The notes under the pieces were generated by a model. It worked only from the letters and a program-made list of their open reading frames with translations, did no database searches and was not told the DNA's origin. Positions 7,697-17,486 of a DNA stretch of 51,434 nucleotides are shown here, piece by piece. Source of the DNA: an uncultured Alistipes sp. (GTDB taxonomy: Bacteria > Bacteroidota > Bacteroidia > Bacteroidales > Rikenellaceae); assembly GCA_944320985.1 (NCBI GenBank), contig CALUJN010000078.1:1-51434 (forward strand), read 5' to 3'. Positions within the stretch are counted from its first letter, which is position 1. Each line of letters begins with the position of its first letter. A program made the position numbers and the translations under genes.

Positions 7697-9148
7697 ATGT
7701 CAGCAATCTCTACCTTGGAACCGCGCCTGGTGTGGGAGCAGTTCGACGCGATTACGCGGGTTCCGCGCCCCTCGAAGAAAGAGGGAAAGATCATCGAATT
7801 TCTGGTTGATTTCGCCCGTACGCACGGCATCGAGTATAAGAAGGATGCCATCGGGAATGTGGTGATGCGCAAACCGGCGACTGCGGGTTTCGAGGATCGC
7901 CCGGGGGTGATCCTCCAGTCGCACATGGATATGGTCTGCGAGAAGAATTCGGACGTAGAGTTCGATTTTGAGCACGATGCGATCCGCACGCGTATCGACG
8001 GCGAGTGGGTTCGGGCCGAAGGGACGACGCTGGGTGCGGATTGCGGTATCGGCATGGCCGCGGCGCTTGCCGTGCTGTTGGATCCGGCCGTGGAGCACGG
8101 GCCGTTGGAGGCACTGTTCACGGTCGACGAGGAGACGGGCCTTACGGGTGCCTTTGAACTGGGTGAAGGGATGCTTACGGGCAAATACCTCATCAACCTG
8201 GATTCGGAGGACGAGGGGGAACTCTTCATCGGCTGCGCGGGGGGCATCGACACGATTGCGACGTTCCACTGTGCGATGGAGCCGGCACCGAAGAACTACA
8301 CCTTTTTCCGTGTGGATGTTTCGGATCTGCTGGGCGGCCACTCGGGCGATGACATCGACAAGGGTCGTGTGAATTCGAACAAGACCGTTGCCCGCCTGCT
8401 GTGGGAGGGGATGCAGTCGTGTGAATTGCGCCTGAGCTATTTCAACGGCGGCAACCTGCGGAATGCGATCCCGCGTGAAGCCTATGCCATCTTCGGTGTT
8501 CCGACGTGCCTGAAGGAGGATTTCATGAAGCGCTACCGGTTGTTTGCTACGGATCTGGAGGCTGAATTCCGCTTCCGGGAGCCGAATTTCAAGATCACGC
8601 TCAACGAGATGCCGGAGGTCGAGGAGGTGCTCGACGCACGGACGCAGTTCGGATTGGTCTATTCGCTGGTCGGGGTTCCCAACGGCGTGGTGGCCATGTC
8701 GTTTGCGGTACCGGGCCTGGTTGAGACCTCGACGAATCTTGCGTCGGTGAAGTTCGAGGGGCGCGACCGCATCGTGGTCACGTCGTCGCAGCGTTCGTCC
8801 GTCGAGAGCGCCAAGACCTATGTGATGCAGATGGTCGAATCGGTCTTTGCCCTGGCGGGGGCCGACGTGGCCCATTCGGACGGTTATCCGGGCTGGGCCC
8901 CGAATCCGTCGTCGCACCTGCTGAAGGTGACGGAGGAGGCCTACGAGCGGCTGTTCTCGACGAAACCCAAGGTCCGTGCGATCCATGCGGGCCTGGAGTG
9001 CGGACTTTTCCTGGAGAAATATCCCGAACTGGAGATGGTATCGTTCGGTCCGACGCTGCGCGGCGTGCACTCTCCCGACGAGCGGCTTGAAATAGCCACG
9101 GTGCCGAAGTTCTGGTCGCTGCTGTGCGAGACCCTGCGGACGCTTTGA
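7697..9148 (+). CDS. pepD: Aminoacyl-histidine dipeptidase (PepD, M20 family)
   Basis: 483 residues from ATG 7697 (MSAISTLEP); ATG 7688 is also possible. PepD is a zinc dipeptidase cleaving Xaa-His and other dipeptides in the cytosol. Metal-site blocks are visible: ILQSHMDMVCEKN (His and the following Asp), GADCGIGMAAALAV with the bridging Asp, FTVDEETGLTGAFEL with the catalytic Glu pair, and a C-terminal IHAGLECGLF. The inserted dimerisation domain between the two halves is present (about 200-380), as expected for full-length PepD. Divergent from ispF; no terminator is clear after it. Confidence 0.95.
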   Translation: MSAISTLEPRLVWEQFDAITRVPRPSKKEGKIIEFLVDFARTHGIEYKKDAIGNVVMRKPATAGFEDRPGVILQSHMDMVCEKNSDVEFDFEHDAIRTRIDGEWVRAEGTTLGADCGIGMAAALAVLLDPAVEHGPLEALFTVDEETGLTGAFELGEGMLTGKYLINLDSEDEGELFIGCAGGIDTIATFHCAMEPAPKNYTFFRVDVSDLLGGHSGDDIDKGRVNSNKTVARLLWEGMQSCELRLSYFNGGNLRNAIPREAYAIFGVPTCLKEDFMKRYRLFATDLEAEFRFREPNFKITLNEMPEVEEVLDARTQFGLVYSLVGVPNGVVAMSFAVPGLVETSTNLASVKFEGRDRIVVTSSQRSSVESAKTYVMQMVESVFALAGADVAHSDGYPGWAPNPSSHLLKVTEEAYERLFSTKPKVRAIHAGLECGLFLEKYPELEMVSFGPTLRGVHSPDERLEIATVPKFWSLLCETLRTL

Positions 9149-9204
9149 ACGGACAAATGCAGTCTCTGAACGGCCCGGTGCTGATGCTGCGGCGCCTCTG
9201 AACG
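9142..9204 (+). repeat. Three short repeats CTNTGAACGG at the pepD 3' end
   Basis: CTTTGAACGG (9142-9151, containing the pepD stop), CTCTGAACGG (9163-9172) and CTCTGAACGG (9195-9204). The stop-codon context is echoed twice downstream. The remaining spacer to 9379 holds no gene I can support. Confidence 0.45.
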
Positions 9205-9379
9205 GTCGGATGCCGTTCCAACTGAAGGAACCTGTTTTTTGGGGCCCTGACCGGTTGGCCGGGGCTCCGATGTTTTTCGGGGCGACCGTTTCCGGACGCT
9301 CTTCACACAAATGTAACCTCTTTATCGCGGCGTTGCAACAACTGTTTCAGACCTTTGCCGCAGCAAAGCCCAACGTATT

Positions 9380-10465
9380 ATGAAGAGAACTCACCTCCGT
9401 CTTTTTCTGTATGCCACCCTGTGGTTTCTGCCGACGCTTGCCTGGGCAACCACCCATGACTCGTTGCCTCGGGAACATTCGCAGGGGACACCGGCTTCGC
9501 CGCGCATCGTATCGAAGGATTCGACCTTTACGGTCCAGCTCCACGGTACGGTCCGAGGAAAGTTCGAATACCAGCCGGATCTGGGAAAGAGTCGCTTTGA
9601 GGTTCGCAACGCCCGTTTCAGCCTCTCTGGAAGCGTCACTCCGCTGGTCGACTACAAGGCGGAGATCGACCTTTCGGACGAGGGCTCGATCAAGATGCTG
9701 GATGCCTACGCCCGTCTGCATCTGCTCAAGCGGAGTGTTCGCGTGACGATCGGTCAGATGCGCGTTCCGTTCACGATCGACGCACACCGCTCGCCGCACG
9801 CGCAGTATTTTGCCAACCGGTCGTTCATCGCCAAGCAGGCGGGGAATGTCCGCGATGTGGGTGCGACCGTGGGGTGGAGCTTCGGGGATTGCGTGCCGGT
9901 GACACTTCAGGGAGGTCTTTTCAATGGCTCGGGCCTCACGAACCAGAAGGATTACTGGACCCGGACGTTCAACTATTCGGCCAAGGCGAGTTTTCTCTTT
10001 GCCGAGCGGGTGAATCTGTCGCTGAGCGTGCAGAAGATCCACCCGGATATTGTCGATATCCGGATGTACGACGTGGGAGCCTATTACGAGAATGCCCGGT
10101 GGCACATCGAGGCGGAATACCTTCGGAAACATTACGCCGAGGAGGCTTTTCCGGGCGTGAACGTGGTGGATGCCTTCGTGTGCCGGCACCTTCCGCTGCG
10201 GAGCCGTTCGTTGAAACAGATCTCCCTGCTTGCGCGCTACGACTACATGTCGGATCATAGCCGGGGTCTTGCCGATGCTTCGGGGGCACTGATTGCCGAC
10301 GATCCCGAACGGCACCGGGTGACCGGTGGCGTTACCCTCGGCCTGGGTCTTCCCTTCCGTGCGGATATCCGGATCAACTATGAGGCCTATTTCTACCGTT
10401 CCGGCGTTGTTCCGGCCCTTTCCGAACAGGACAAGTTCGTGGCTGAGTTCATGGTCCGCTTCTGA
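9380..10465 (+). CDS. Outer-membrane porin, phosphate-selective porin (OprO/OprP) family
   Basis: 361 residues with a signal peptide (MKRTHLRLFLYATLWFLP, cleavage after AWA near 23). The block FEVRNARFSLSGSV followed by DYKAEIDLSDEG and a MLDAYARL segment is the hallmark of the OprO/P-type porin family (PF07396), and the protein ends in Phe (FMVRF), as outer-membrane barrels do. It probably forms a 16-stranded barrel passing small anions or other solutes. Substrate cannot be read: the arginine ladder of OprP is not assessable by eye. The following barrel gene has its own promoter, so the two are not clearly one operon. Confidence 0.85.
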   Translation: MKRTHLRLFLYATLWFLPTLAWATTHDSLPREHSQGTPASPRIVSKDSTFTVQLHGTVRGKFEYQPDLGKSRFEVRNARFSLSGSVTPLVDYKAEIDLSDEGSIKMLDAYARLHLLKRSVRVTIGQMRVPFTIDAHRSPHAQYFANRSFIAKQAGNVRDVGATVGWSFGDCVPVTLQGGLFNGSGLTNQKDYWTRTFNYSAKASFLFAERVNLSLSVQKIHPDIVDIRMYDVGAYYENARWHIEAEYLRKHYAEEAFPGVNVVDAFVCRHLPLRSRSLKQISLLARYDYMSDHSRGLADASGALIADDPERHRVTGGVTLGLGLPFRADIRINYEAYFYRSGVVPALSEQDKFVAEFMVRF

Positions 10466-10527
10466 CTCCGGACGAGCCGGGACGTTTGAAAAACGCCCTT
10501 GGCCCTTTCTTGATTGATATATTTCGT

Positions 10528-10535
10528 TATCTTTG
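10528..10535 (+). promoter_or_regulatory. -7 element TATCTTTG of the receptor-like gene
   Basis: Exact TAnnTTTG match 24 bases before ATG 10559. It shows that the TTG at 10514, which opens the frame, is not the start. Confidence 0.7.
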
Positions 10536-10558
10536 TATATGAAAAGGGTTTTCGAAAT

Positions 10559-12997
10559 ATGTCGAAAGGGCGATTTTTCGTATTTGTCGTTTTTCTGCTC
10601 AGCCAACTGTCTCCCCGGGCGGCCGATGCGCAGCGACATCCCGACGACGAATATTATCCCTATGCCGAACGGGAGGAGACACCTCCGCGCCTCACGTCCG
10701 ATACGACGCTTTTCTACGGGGCGGTTCAGCGGGCGACGGATCTTTACGGAGTCCATACCGATTTTACGCTTCCGGGTGTAGCCGTGCGTCGCCGGGGCCT
10801 GGACTACGCCTCGGAACGTACCACCTTGTCGGGTATCGAAATTGCCTATCGTTATCTGGGGACCTTGCGTCAGCTCGGTGCCGGGGAGTCCCGCAACGGC
10901 GGGCTCCAGAGCACTCCGGATGTGCTTTCGGGCAACGTTTCTACGACCCTCTGCCACTTTTTGCCGGGCGAGCCGCTGCAACCGTATCAGGTTTCGGCGC
11001 GTTTTACCGATCGCAACTACCGCTTCGGGGCACGGATTGCCGCCACGCACCCGTTGGGACACCGCTGGCGCATGTCGGTCGCCGCGGATTTCCGCACGGG
11101 ACGTGACATGCACGTCGAAGGGGTCTTCACGAATGCCGTTACGGCGGGCATGCGTCTCTCACGCCCTACGAACAACGAGGGCGAACTTTCGCTTCTTGTC
11201 ATCCTGCCGGTCTCGCTGCGCGGCACACGCCTTTCGAGTACGGAGGAGGCCTTTGCGTTGACGGGCGACCGCCTCTATAATCCGGCCTGGGGGCTTCAGG
11301 ACGGCCGGGTCCGCAATTCGCGTGTCCGCCGCGAGACCCTGCCTCTGGGCCTTTTCGCATGGGAGGGCCGGCTTGCCCCGTCCACGACGCTCTCCGCGGC
11401 CTTCGGTCTTGAGACGGGGAAGAGCCGCTACAGCATGCTGGGCTGGTACGATGCCCGCACGCCGATGCCGGACAACTACCGTTACCTGCCGAGTTATACG
11501 GGCGACCGGGCCACCGAGGAGGCGTGGCTGTCCGGGGATCCGCACCATACGCAGATCGACTGGGACGAACTGATCGTGCAGAACCGCATGGCCGGCGGAC
11601 ATGCGGTCTATGCCCTGGAGGACCGGGTCGAACGCCTATGGGATCTGACGTTGCGAGCTCTCTTCACGACGCATGTCGACCGACGTCTGACGCTTCGCTA
11701 CGGTCTGGACCTGCAACGGGACAACCGCCGCAACTACAAGGAGCTTCGCGACCTGCTGGGCGCCGATCATGTCGTCGATATCGATCAGTTTCTGGTCGAT
11801 GACGATACCTATGGTACGCTGCTTCAGAACGACCTTCGCCATCCGGACCGTATGATCCGCGAAGGCGACCGCTTCTCCTATGACTATTCGCTTACGACGC
11901 GTTCGGCCCTTGTGCTCTTTCAGGCCAACTATCGTTCGGACCGGTTTCGTGGCGATGTGTCGCTGGTGTTCGGGAGTTCGGGCATCAGCCGCCGCGGACA
12001 TTACGAAAAGGAGCTCTTTCCCGGGTCGCAGTCTTACGGGAGATCCCGCGTGCTTCGTTTTTCGCCCTACCGGTTGCAGGCCGGTGCGGGTTGGGCCTTT
12101 ACGCCTCGTCACTATGTTTCGCTGTCGCTGCTGGCCGCCTCGGAGACACCGGCCGCCGAGGATCTCTTCTACCAGCCGCTCTATAACAACCGTACGCTTC
12201 TCAATCCGCAGGCCAAACGGACCTACGCCGCCGAGGCGACCTACCGCCAGACGGGCTCTGCGCTGCAACTGCAGGCGAGTCTCTTTACGGTGCTGCAGCT
12301 CGACGGTTCCGAGATGCGGCGCTATTACGACGATCTGTCGTACGTCTATTGCGACCTGGCCGTCACGGGACTGGGAATCTGGTCCTGCGGTATCGAAGCG
12401 GCTGCGGAGTTGCGGCTGACAGATCGTCTTCAGCTGTCGCTTGCCGCCTCGGCGGGACGCTATCGCTATGTCCGTGACGCGCAGGTCGAGGTTCTTTCCG
12501 ATGTGGACAACACGCCCGTGCTGCAGGGCTCCGTCAGCCGGATGGGCGGTTGCGAGGTGGGCGGAGCTCCCCAGTTGACGGCCACGGGTGAATTGTCGTG
12601 GTTCGGACCCCGGGGCTGGGGTCTGTACGCTTCTGCGGGGTATGCCGGGCGACGTTTCGTGGAGCCGATGGCCTTGCGGCGTACGGACCGCCTGGCGGGT
12701 CAGGGCGGGATTACGGCGGAGGCATTTGCCGCTTTTACGGAGCAGGAACGCCTCGCAGATGCCTTCACGCTCGATGCTACGGTGTTCAAGAGTTTCTGGT
12801 TCGAACGTTCGCGTCTGACCGTGACGCTTCAGCTCCGGAACCTGCTGGGGAGCGACGATAAGGTCTATAACGGCTACGAATCGCTTCGGGTCCGCCGGAT
12901 CCGGAGTGGAGATACGACCTACTACACGCCGCAAGCCACGCGCTACACCTACCTGCTTCCGCGTTCGTTCTACCTTACAGTTTCCTACCGGTTTTGA
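10559..12997 (+). CDS. TonB-dependent-receptor-like outer-membrane protein
   Basis: 812 residues; signal peptide MSKGRFFVFVVFLLSQ, cleavage after ADA. Residues about 55-120 look like a shortened plug: VAVRRRGLDYASERTTLSG resembles the RGYDxxYTxxxxNG motif of receptor plugs. The rest is a long series of alternating beta strands ending in FYLTVSYRF, and the block WYDARTPMPDNYRYLPSY is typical of a Bacteroidota TonB-receptor subgroup. There is no N-terminal carboxypeptidase-like domain, no clear TonB box and no SusD partner, so it is not a Sus-type glycan system. Its ligand is unknown. It follows the OprO/P-type porin and precedes alanine dehydrogenase without an obvious functional link. Confidence 0.75.
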   Translation: MSKGRFFVFVVFLLSQLSPRAADAQRHPDDEYYPYAEREETPPRLTSDTTLFYGAVQRATDLYGVHTDFTLPGVAVRRRGLDYASERTTLSGIEIAYRYLGTLRQLGAGESRNGGLQSTPDVLSGNVSTTLCHFLPGEPLQPYQVSARFTDRNYRFGARIAATHPLGHRWRMSVAADFRTGRDMHVEGVFTNAVTAGMRLSRPTNNEGELSLLVILPVSLRGTRLSSTEEAFALTGDRLYNPAWGLQDGRVRNSRVRRETLPLGLFAWEGRLAPSTTLSAAFGLETGKSRYSMLGWYDARTPMPDNYRYLPSYTGDRATEEAWLSGDPHHTQIDWDELIVQNRMAGGHAVYALEDRVERLWDLTLRALFTTHVDRRLTLRYGLDLQRDNRRNYKELRDLLGADHVVDIDQFLVDDDTYGTLLQNDLRHPDRMIREGDRFSYDYSLTTRSALVLFQANYRSDRFRGDVSLVFGSSGISRRGHYEKELFPGSQSYGRSRVLRFSPYRLQAGAGWAFTPRHYVSLSLLAASETPAAEDLFYQPLYNNRTLLNPQAKRTYAAEATYRQTGSALQLQASLFTVLQLDGSEMRRYYDDLSYVYCDLAVTGLGIWSCGIEAAAELRLTDRLQLSLAASAGRYRYVRDAQVEVLSDVDNTPVLQGSVSRMGGCEVGGAPQLTATGELSWFGPRGWGLYASAGYAGRRFVEPMALRRTDRLAGQGGITAEAFAAFTEQERLADAFTLDATVFKSFWFERSRLTVTLQLRNLLGSDDKVYNGYESLRVRRIRSGDTTYYTPQATRYTYLLPRSFYLTVSYRF

Positions 12998-13082
12998 GGA
13001 GATTTGAAAAATTTATGATTTTCTTTGGGATTTTGCCAATGAATTCGTATTTTAAGGGGCGAAAACCTTAAAACTTCAATTT

Positions 13083-14189
13083 ATGATTGTCGGTATTCCA
13101 AAAGAGATTAAGAACAACGAGAACCGCGTTGGTCTGACCCCTTCGGGCGTCCAGGAGCTCGTCAAACGGGGACATAAGGTGTATGTGCAGGCTTCGGCCG
13201 GAGAGAACAGCGGATTTGCCGATGCGGCCTATGAGGCTGTGGGGGCGGAGCTGCTGCCGACAATCGAATCGGTGTACGCACAGTCCGAAATGATCGTGAA
13301 GGTCAAGGAGCCGATTGCTCCGGAGTATGGTCTCATCCATAAGAATCAACTGGTTTTCACCTATTTTCATTTTGCGAGCAGCGAGGCGTTGACCCATGCG
13401 ATGATCGACAGTGGGGCTGTCTGCTGTGCCTATGAGACGGTCGAGCGGGCGGATCGGACGCTTCCGCTGCTGATTCCGATGTCGGAGGTTGCCGGACGTA
13501 TGGCGGCACAGGAGGGGCGTTATTTTCTGGAGAAGCCGCGTGGCGGCAAGGGGGTTCTTCTCGGAGGAGTTCCCGGGGTAAAGCCTGCGAAGGTCTTCGT
13601 GATCGGTGCGGGAGTTGTTGGAACGGCTGCGGCGCGGACGGCCGCCGGGACGGGAGCCGACGTGACGATCTGCGACATTTCGTTGCAGCGTCTGACCTAC
13701 CTTGCCGATGTCATGCCGAGGAACGTCAAGACGCTCATGTCTTCGGAATACAACATCCGCGAGGAGTTGAAACATGCCGATCTGGTGATCGGTTCGGTGT
13801 TGATTCCGGGAGCGAAGGCCCCGAAGCTCGTGACGCGCGACATGCTGCAGCTCATGGAGCCGGGAACGGTGATGGTGGACGTGGCGATCGACCAGGGCGG
13901 CTGTTTCGAGACCTCCCGACCCACGACGCACGAGGATCCGGTCTACTACGTCGACGGGATTCTGCACTATTGCGTGGCGAACATCCCGGGCGCCGTGCCG
14001 CGGACCTCGACGCTTGCGCTGACGAATGCGACGCTTCCCTACGTGTTGCAGCTGGCCGACAAGGGGTGGCGGCGTGCGGCCCTCGAGAATCGGGAACTTG
14101 CCCTCGGCCTGAATATCGTCGAGGGAAAGGTGGTCTACCTTCCGGTAGCCGAAGCCTGGGGACTTCCGTACGAGCCACTGACGTTGTAG
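13083..14189 (+). CDS. ald: Alanine dehydrogenase
   Basis: 368 residues, family length. It converts L-alanine, NAD+ and water to pyruvate, ammonia and NADH, and can run in reverse to fix ammonia. The N-terminus MIVGIPKEIKNNENRVGLTP is diagnostic; catalytic Lys75 (VKVKEP) and His96 (TYFHFA) are in place. The NAD-binding Rossmann motif GAGVVGTAAARTAAGTGA starts near residue 175, with the acidic Asp after the second strand (TICD). C-terminal blocks MVDVAIDQGG and VANIPGAVPRTST complete the family pattern. Single gene, ended by the hairpin at 14215-14240; no clear TAnnTTTG promoter is seen in the 85-base spacer. Confidence 0.97.
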   Translation: MIVGIPKEIKNNENRVGLTPSGVQELVKRGHKVYVQASAGENSGFADAAYEAVGAELLPTIESVYAQSEMIVKVKEPIAPEYGLIHKNQLVFTYFHFASSEALTHAMIDSGAVCCAYETVERADRTLPLLIPMSEVAGRMAAQEGRYFLEKPRGGKGVLLGGVPGVKPAKVFVIGAGVVGTAAARTAAGTGADVTICDISLQRLTYLADVMPRNVKTLMSSEYNIREELKHADLVIGSVLIPGAKAPKLVTRDMLQLMEPGTVMVDVAIDQGGCFETSRPTTHEDPVYYVDGILHYCVANIPGAVPRTSTLALTNATLPYVLQLADKGWRRAALENRELALGLNIVEGKVVYLPVAEAWGLPYEPLTL

Positions 14190-14214
14190 CGCCTGTTGGA
14201 AGGCGTTTTTGCGG

Positions 14215-14250
14215 ACCTTCGGACCTTTGGGTCCGGAGGTTCGTTGTTGT
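14215..14250 (+). terminator. Terminator after ald
   Basis: 11-bp stem ACCTTCGGACC/GGTCCGGAGGT (one T-G pair) with loop TTTG, followed by the moderately T-rich TCGTTGTTG. The T run is weak. Confidence 0.65.
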
Positions 14251-14278
14251 AAGTGGGGTATAAAATTGTCGTTTTGTT

Positions 14279-14308
14279 TTTGAAAATCTTAAAAAATGAT
14301 TATATTTG
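14279..14308 (+). promoter_or_regulatory. Promoter of the leucine operon
   Basis: TTTG (14279-14282), 18-base spacer, TATATTTG (14301-14308). Transcription from here would give a leader of about 200 nt before leuA. Confidence 0.8.
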
Positions 14309-14313
14309 CCAAA

Positions 14314-14516
14314 GAGCGAGCGGGTTATGCGACTCCGGAGTCTTTCGGACTGATAGGGAAACGCGCCGGATCGTGGAATGATTTCGACAAATACGTCGTA
14401 TCGGGTTACGGATTGTAATCCAAAAGCAGGAAAATAACAGTGAGGTGGCGTATGCCGCACGGAGACCGTGAGGCTGCGTCACTGCAATTTTACCCAAATA
14501 CTAAGAAGTTTCGAGT
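14314..14516 (+). promoter_or_regulatory. Structured leader of the leu operon, possible attenuator
   Basis: The leader is unusually long and holds several inverted repeats. GACTCCGGAGTC (14331-14342) is a perfect palindrome that competes with AGTC/GACT around TTTCG. Near the 3' end, CAGTGA (14438-14443) pairs with TCACTG (14479-14484), enclosing a GGC/GCC hairpin and CACGG-AGA-CCGTG (14458-14470). The outer stem is followed by CAATTTT, like a weak terminator. A tiny reading frame at 14327-14353 (MRLRSLSD) has two leucine codons. I infer control of leu expression by attenuation or a structured RNA; no known riboswitch class is recognised. Confidence 0.5.
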
Positions 14517-16034
14517 ATGAGCGAGAGACTGTACATTTTCGACACGACTCTGCGCGACGGGGAACAGGTTCCCGGTTGCCAGTTGAACACCACGGAAAAG
14601 ATCGAGGTGGCCAAGTTGCTGGAGGCGCTTGGCGTTGATATCATCGAAGCGGGCTTTCCGATATCGAGTCCCGGGGATTTCAATTCGGTTCTGGAGATTT
14701 CGAAGGCCGTATCGGAGCCGACGATCTGCGCACTGACGCGAGCCGTCGAGAAGGACATCGACGTGGCTGCCGACGCGCTTCGGCTGGCGAAGCGCAAGCG
14801 GATCCACACGGGGATCGGCGTATCTCCGCAGCACATCTACGACAAGTTGCGTTCGACTCCGGAGCAGATTCTGGAGCGTGCCGTTGCTGCGGTTAAGTAT
14901 GCCAAGCGGTATGTGGAGGATGTGGAGTTCTACGCCGAGGATGCGGGTCGTGCGGATCCGGAGTATCTGGCGCGGGTCGTCGAGGCGGTGATTGCTGCGG
15001 GGGCCACGGTTGTGAACATTCCCGATACGACGGGCTACTGCCTTCCACACGAGTACGGTGCGAAGATCAAATACCTGATGGATCACGTGTCGAATGTGGA
15101 CCGGGCGATCCTCTCGACGCACTGCCATAACGACCTGGGCATGGCTACGGCCAATACGTTGAGCGGGATTCTGAACGGTGCGCGCCAGGCCGAGGTTACG
15201 ATCAACGGCATCGGCGAGCGGGCCGGGAATACGTCGTTGGAGGAGGTCGTGATGACGCTTCGCTGCCACAAGGACGTTGCGATCGATACGGGAATCAACT
15301 CCCGTCTGATCACGAAGGCCTCGCACCTGGTATCGAGTCTGATGAACATGCCTGTTCAGCCGAACAAGGCGATCGTGGGGCGGAATGCCTTCGCGCACTC
15401 GTCGGGTATCCACCAGGACGGGGTTCTGAAGGCGCGTCAGACGTACGAGATCATCGATCCTCAGGATATCGGACTGAACGAATCGGTCATCGCGCTGACG
15501 GCGCGGAGCGGACGTGCGGCGCTGGTTCACCGGCTCGAGCTGTTGGGCTACGACCTGACGCAGGAGGAGTTGGATGCGACCTATGAGAAGTTCCTGGCAC
15601 TTGCCGACAAGAAGAAGGAGATCCACGACTACGACCTGCTGTACCTGGTGGGGGACATCGACCGGATGAAGCAGCAGTCCATCGCGTTGAAGTTCCTGCA
15701 GGTGACGACGGGGACGCTGGTTCCGACGGCGACTGTCGTGCTGAAGTTCGGGGACCACGAACGCATGGCCATTGCGACGGGTAACGGACCGGTGGATGCG
15801 GCCGTTTCCGCGATCAAGACGCTGATCAACGAGAAGGTTGTTCTGTCGGAGTTCCTGATGCAGGCCATTACGCGGGGTTCGAACGACGTGGGACGCGTCC
15901 ACGTTCAGGTGGAGTGCGGCTCGCGTACGGTTCACGGCTTCGCGGCCCACACGGATACGACCCGCGCGTCGATCGAGGCCTTCCTCGATGCCCTGCGGGC
16001 CTTGAACGTCACGGAACGCAAAGAGGAGGAGTAA
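14517..16034 (+). CDS. leuA: 2-isopropylmalate synthase
   Basis: 505 residues, LeuA type 1 length. It condenses 2-ketoisovalerate with acetyl-CoA, the committed step of leucine synthesis. Visible: [14 protein letters not shown] (metal Asp and catalytic Arg), the VDIIEAGFP strand, the [12 protein letters not shown] metal-binding His pair near 203, [13 protein letters not shown], the [12 protein letters not shown] block, and a C-terminal LeuA regulatory (allosteric) domain from about 390 with TGNGPVDAA. First gene of the leu operon; leuC starts 3 bases after its stop, and its last codons (a run of Glu codons) supply an AGGAGG-like ribosome site for leuC. Confidence 0.96.
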   Translation: MSERLYIFDTTLRDGEQVPGCQLNTTEKIEVAKLLEALGVDIIEAGFPISSPGDFNSVLEISKAVSEPTICALTRAVEKDIDVAADALRLAKRKRIHTGIGVSPQHIYDKLRSTPEQILERAVAAVKYAKRYVEDVEFYAEDAGRADPEYLARVVEAVIAAGATVVNIPDTTGYCLPHEYGAKIKYLMDHVSNVDRAILSTHCHNDLGMATANTLSGILNGARQAEVTINGIGERAGNTSLEEVVMTLRCHKDVAIDTGINSRLITKASHLVSSLMNMPVQPNKAIVGRNAFAHSSGIHQDGVLKARQTYEIIDPQDIGLNESVIALTARSGRAALVHRLELLGYDLTQEELDATYEKFLALADKKKEIHDYDLLYLVGDIDRMKQQSIALKFLQVTTGTLVPTATVVLKFGDHERMAIATGNGPVDAAVSAIKTLINEKVVLSEFLMQAITRGSNDVGRVHVQVECGSRTVHGFAAHTDTTRASIEAFLDALRALNVTERKEEE

Positions 16035-16037
16035 GCT

Positions 16038-17420
16038 ATGGGCAAGACGCTTTTGGACAAGATTTGGGACGCGCACACGGTGCGTGTCGAGGACGGCGGT
16101 CGGTGCGTGCTCTACATCGACCGGCAATACATCCATGAAGTGACCTCTCCGGTCGCCTTTGCGGGGCTGGAACGGCGGGGGATCGGAGTAGCCCGCCCTG
16201 CACAGATCACGGCGACGGCGGACCACAACATTCCGACGGAGAACCAGCACCTCCCGATCGAGGAGCCGGAGTCACGGCGGCAGGTTGCGGCGCTCGAGGC
16301 GAACTGTGCGAAACACGGCATCGAACACTTCGGCGTGGGGAATCCCCGCCAGGGCATCGTGCATATCATCGGTCCGGAGCTGGGCTTCACGCAGCCGGGT
16401 ATGACGATCGTCTGCGGGGACAGCCATACGTCGACCCACGGGGCCCTGGGCGCCGTAGCCTTCGGCGTGGGGACTTCGGAGGTGGAGATGGTCTTCGCGA
16501 GCCAGTGCATCCTGCAGACCAAGCCGCGGACGATGCGCATCACGGTTGACGGGGCATTGCGCCCGGGCGTGGAGGCCAAGGATGTGATCCTCTACATCAT
16601 CTCGCAGATCACCGCCTCGGGCGGTACGGGACACTTCATCGAGTTTGCCGGTTCGACGATCCGTTCGCTCTCGATGGAGGGCCGTATGACGGTCTGCAAC
16701 ATGAGTATCGAGTGCGGGGCGCGGGGCGGAATGATCGCCCCCGACGAGAAGACCTTCGAATACCTCCGGGGCCGTGAACGGGCGCCGCAGGGGGCTGCCT
16801 TCGACGAGGCCGTGGCCCGTTGGCGGGAGCTTTACAGCGATCCGGATGCGGTTTTCGACAAGGAGTACCACTTCGATGCGGCGGACATTTCGCCGATGAT
16901 CACCTACGGCACAAACCCCGGCATGGGCATGTCGATCGACGACGCGATTCCGGCCTCGTCGGATCCCAAGGCCTTGGAATACATGGGCTTCCAGAGCGGC
17001 GAGCGGCTGCTGGGCAAACCGGCTGACTACGTATTCGTCGGAAGCTGCACGAACGGCCGGATCGAGGACCTGCGCCGCTTTGCGTCGTTTGTCCGGGGAC
17101 GCCGGAAGGCCGAAGGGGTGACGGCGTGGATCGTTCCGGGCTCGAAGGGCGTCGAGGCGCAGGCCCGGGCCGAAGGACTGGACCGGATCCTGGCCGAGGC
17201 GGGCTTCGAATTGCGGCAGCCGGGGTGCTCGGCGTGCCTTGCGATGAATGCGGACAAGATCCCGGCGGGGAAATACAGCGTTTCGACCTCGAACCGCAAC
17301 TTCGAGGGACGCCAGGGCCCCGGAGCGCGGACGATGCTTTCGGGAATCGCCGTAGCGGCCGCGGCGGCGGTCACGGGACGCATTTCGGATCCGCGCGAGG
17401 TGTTCGGAATCAAGGATTAG
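16038..17420 (+). CDS. leuC: 3-isopropylmalate dehydratase, large subunit
   Basis: 460 residues, family length. With LeuD it isomerises 2- to 3-isopropylmalate using a 4Fe-4S cluster, and the same enzyme can act on citramalate. N-terminus [14 protein letters not shown] is typical; the [14 protein letters not shown] block binds substrate; cluster cysteines are in [12 protein letters not shown] (near residue 336) and [10 protein letters not shown] (near 395-398). It starts 3 bases after leuA and ends 66 bases before leuD, with a hairpin in between. Confidence 0.97.
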   Translation: MGKTLLDKIWDAHTVRVEDGGRCVLYIDRQYIHEVTSPVAFAGLERRGIGVARPAQITATADHNIPTENQHLPIEEPESRRQVAALEANCAKHGIEHFGVGNPRQGIVHIIGPELGFTQPGMTIVCGDSHTSTHGALGAVAFGVGTSEVEMVFASQCILQTKPRTMRITVDGALRPGVEAKDVILYIISQITASGGTGHFIEFAGSTIRSLSMEGRMTVCNMSIECGARGGMIAPDEKTFEYLRGRERAPQGAAFDEAVARWRELYSDPDAVFDKEYHFDAADISPMITYGTNPGMGMSIDDAIPASSDPKALEYMGFQSGERLLGKPADYVFVGSCTNGRIEDLRRFASFVRGRRKAEGVTAWIVPGSKGVEAQARAEGLDRILAEAGFELRQPGCSACLAMNADKIPAGKYSVSTSNRNFEGRQGPGARTMLSGIAVAAAAAVTGRISDPREVFGIKD

Positions 17421-17436
17421 CAGAGTCAACCATTGC

Positions 17437-17467
17437 CCGGGAGGGGGCCTGCTGCCTCTTTTCCCGG
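17437..17467 (+). other. Intercistronic hairpin between leuC and leuD
   Basis: CCGGGA (17437-17442) pairs with TCCCGG (17462-17467), with weaker G-T and GG/CC pairs inside. There is no T run after it, so it is more likely an RNA stability or processing element than a terminator. Confidence 0.45.
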
Positions 17468-17486
17468 TAACACAACATCACCATTC

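Noticed and set aside
9213-9240. Hairpin with GTTCC/GGAAC arms after pepD
   Set aside because: Five pairs and a broken T run are too weak to call a terminator.
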